DNA from: Pseudomonas sp. G2-4
GTDB taxonomy: Bacteria; Pseudomonadota; Gammaproteobacteria; Pseudomonadales; Pseudomonadaceae
Length of the DNA stretch: 64,000 bases
Direction: 5' to 3'
NCBI RefSeq assembly: GCF_030064125.1
Contig: NZ_CP125957.1
Coordinates: forward strand, 1,798,001-1,862,000
The number at the start of each line of letters is the position of its first letter. The stretch's first letter is position 1. Below are positions 62,748-64,000 of the stretch, one piece after another. A model generated the notes under the pieces. That model was given only the letters and a program-made list of their open reading frames with translations. It was not told the origin of the DNA and made no database searches. The position numbers and the translations under genes were made by a program.

Positions 62748-63701
62748 ATGCAGGCAGGCGTTAAACCGCGGATCGGGATGATCGGCACCGGGGCGATTGG
62801 GGGGTTCTACGGCGTGATGCTGGCACGCGCCGGTTTTGACGTGCACTTCTTATTGCGCAGCGAATTTGGCGCCGTGGCCGAAGGTGGCTTGCGGGTCGAC
62901 AGCGCGGTTCATGGCCCGCTGACCCTCAAACCGGTGCAGGCCTATCGCTCAGCGGCCGACATGCCGCCCTGCGACTGGCTGTTGGTCGGCGCCAAGACCA
63001 CCAGCAATGCCGATCTCGCCCCGTCCATCACTCAGGCGGCAGCTGACGGTGCAAAAGTCCTGTTGCTGCAGAATGGCCTGGATGTCGAAGACGATCTTCG
63101 GCCATTGCTGCCTGATTCGCTGCATTTGTTGGGCGGCCTGTGCCTGATCTGCGTGCATCGTGCCAGTCCCGGCGTCGTCGCTCACCAGGCCCTCGGTTCA
63201 GTCAACCTCGGCTATCACAGTGGTCCTTGCCACGATCAGGCTGAGCGCATGGCGATTGTCGAGGCCGGGGCGCAATTGTTCCGTGCTGCCGGTCTTGAAT
63301 CCCAGGCCATGCCCGACCTGCAACAGGCCCGTTGGCAGAAACTGGTGTGGAACGTGCCGTACAACGGCCTTTCGGTTTTGCTGGGGGCCAGTACCACGCC
63401 GTTGATGGCCGACGGGCACAGCCGCGGATTGATCCAGGCGTTGATGGGGGAAGTGGTGCGCGGCGCCCAGGCCTGCGGCCACCACATCGCGCCGGGCTAT
63501 GCCGAATACCTGTTCGCGATGACTGAAAAGATGCCCGACTACTGGCCGAGCATGTACCACGACTATTCCCACAAGCGGGCACTGGAGCTGGAGGCGATCT
63601 ACCACCGGCCATTGGCGGCGGCAAAACTGGCGGGGTGTGAGCTGCCGAAAATCGAAGCCTTGTATCAGGCGTTGGCGTTTATGGACCGACGCAACCGCTG
63701 A
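62748..63701 (+). CDS. 2-dehydropantoate 2-reductase family protein (PanE-like)
   Basis: A 317-residue NADPH-dependent reductase. The N-terminal Rossmann motif GMIGTGAIGGFYGVMLARAGFDVHFLLR, the AKTTSNADL segment and the C-terminal KLVWNVPYNGLSVLLGASTTPLM and DYSHKRALELEAIYHRPL region match ketopantoate reductases (ApbA/PanE). Several paralogues exist in Pseudomonas, so the exact substrate is uncertain. GGGGAG is eight bases before ATG 62748; the frame extends 23 codons upstream. Confidence 0.88.
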   Translation: MQAGVKPRIGMIGTGAIGGFYGVMLARAGFDVHFLLRSEFGAVAEGGLRVDSAVHGPLTLKPVQAYRSAADMPPCDWLLVGAKTTSNADLAPSITQAAADGAKVLLLQNGLDVEDDLRPLLPDSLHLLGGLCLICVHRASPGVVAHQALGSVNLGYHSGPCHDQAERMAIVEAGAQLFRAAGLESQAMPDLQQARWQKLVWNVPYNGLSVLLGASTTPLMADGHSRGLIQALMGEVVRGAQACGHHIAPGYAEYLFAMTEKMPDYWPSMYHDYSHKRALELEAIYHRPLAAAKLAGCELPKIEALYQALAFMDRRNR

Positions 63702-63722
63702 TCGGGCAAAAGGGGGAGTGAC

Positions 63723-64000
63723 ATGGCAAACAACATCGACGACAAACTGGTGCTGGCGATTTCGTCGCGAGCGTTGTTCGACTTGAGTGAAAGTCACAAG
63801 GTGTACCTGTCGAGCGGCGTCGAGGCCTATCGGCAATACCAGATCGAGCATGAAGACGAGGTCCTTGAGCCTGGGGACGCCTTCGCCCTCGTGCAAAAAC
63901 TGCTGAGCCTCAACGAACATCTGGGGCGTGCCCGGGTCGAGGTGATCCTCGTCTCGCGTAACAGCGCCGACACCGGCCTGCGGGTGTTCAACTCGATTCA
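63723..64000 (+). CDS. 5'-nucleotidase (cytosolic cN-I-like), partial
   Basis: The first 92 codons of a gene that runs off the window. The sequence MANNIDDKLVLAISSRALFDLSES, YQIEHEDEVLEPGDAFALVQKLLSLNE and VILVSRNSADTGLRVFNSI matches the 5'-nucleotidase family PF06189, which dephosphorylates nucleoside monophosphates. GGGGGAG lies before ATG 63723. It follows the PanE-like gene by 21 bases, suggesting cotranscription. Confidence 0.88.
   Translation, partial: MANNIDDKLVLAISSRALFDLSESHKVYLSSGVEAYRQYQIEHEDEVLEPGDAFALVQKLLSLNEHLGRARVEVILVSRNSADTGLRVFNSI

Overview
The window is chromosomal DNA from a Pseudomonas, most likely of the P. fluorescens group. The case rests on gene order (gyrA tail - serC - pheA - hisC - tyrA/aroA fusion - cmk - rpsA - ihfB), on the major outer-membrane lipoprotein OprI, and on many copies of two REP families (core GAGGGAGCTTGCTCCC or GGAGCGAGCTTGCTCGCG) arranged as inverted pairs. 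No rRNA, tRNA, CRISPR array, transposase or phage gene was seen.

Layout. (1) 1-9.6 kb: an amino-acid and translation block. serC, pheA, hisC, the fused tyrA-aroA and cmk are packed with overlapping ends, followed by rpsA with its own leader, a small lipoprotein, ihfB and a LapA-domain gene. (2) 9.7-31.2 kb: an O-antigen locus. It begins with wzz and an intact wbpM, then an rfaH-type antiterminator gene and a perfect 12-base ops site. Next come wecB-wecC (UDP-ManNAcA), a complete pseudaminic acid set pseB-C-F-G-H-I, a visibly AT-rich group (a putative sialyltransferase-like glycosyltransferase, Wzy polymerase, an O-acetyltransferase, Wzx flippase), and a GT4 glycosyltransferase, a PglC-type initiating transferase, a PglD-type N-acetyltransferase and a PglE-type aminotransferase. 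The locus ends in a decayed second copy of the wbpM 3' end beside comEA. WbpM plus the PglE/PglD-like pair can plausibly make a UDP-2,4-diamino-2,4,6-trideoxyhexose as first sugar, so the predicted O-unit contains a bacillosamine-like residue, probably ManNAcA, and pseudaminic acid.

(3) 31.3-35.2 kb: comEA, a GntR/FCD regulator next to a DUF1989 gene, a DUF2897 miniprotein and an ethanolamine-type permease. (4) 35.5-43.7 kb: the kdpFABC potassium ATPase genes and the kdpDE two-component system. REP pairs sit between kdpB and kdpC (behind a 14-unit TTG microsatellite) and between kdpC and kdpD. (5) 43.9-52.5 kb: envelope, signalling and housekeeping genes (patatin-like phospholipase, lipoprotein, CHAD protein, acyl-CoA thioesterase-like protein, small membrane protein, chemoreceptor, TatD nuclease, MltF-like transglycosylase, DoxX). 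(6) 52.6-53.6 kb: a gene-free imperfect palindrome with arms of about 420 bases and REP sequences at its centre. (7) 53.8-64 kb: a small conserved protein, greB, an ABC permease/ATPase pair divergent from tesA, a small cysteine-containing protein, an L,D-transpeptidase, oprI, a small GNAT protein, a DAHP synthase, a PanE-like reductase and the start of a 5'-nucleotidase gene.

The strongest points for a second look are the locally encoded RfaH with a perfect ops site, the wbpM scar showing how the O-antigen island was assembled or exchanged, and the unassigned sialyltransferase-like protein directly after the pse operon, which is a candidate pseudaminyltransferase.
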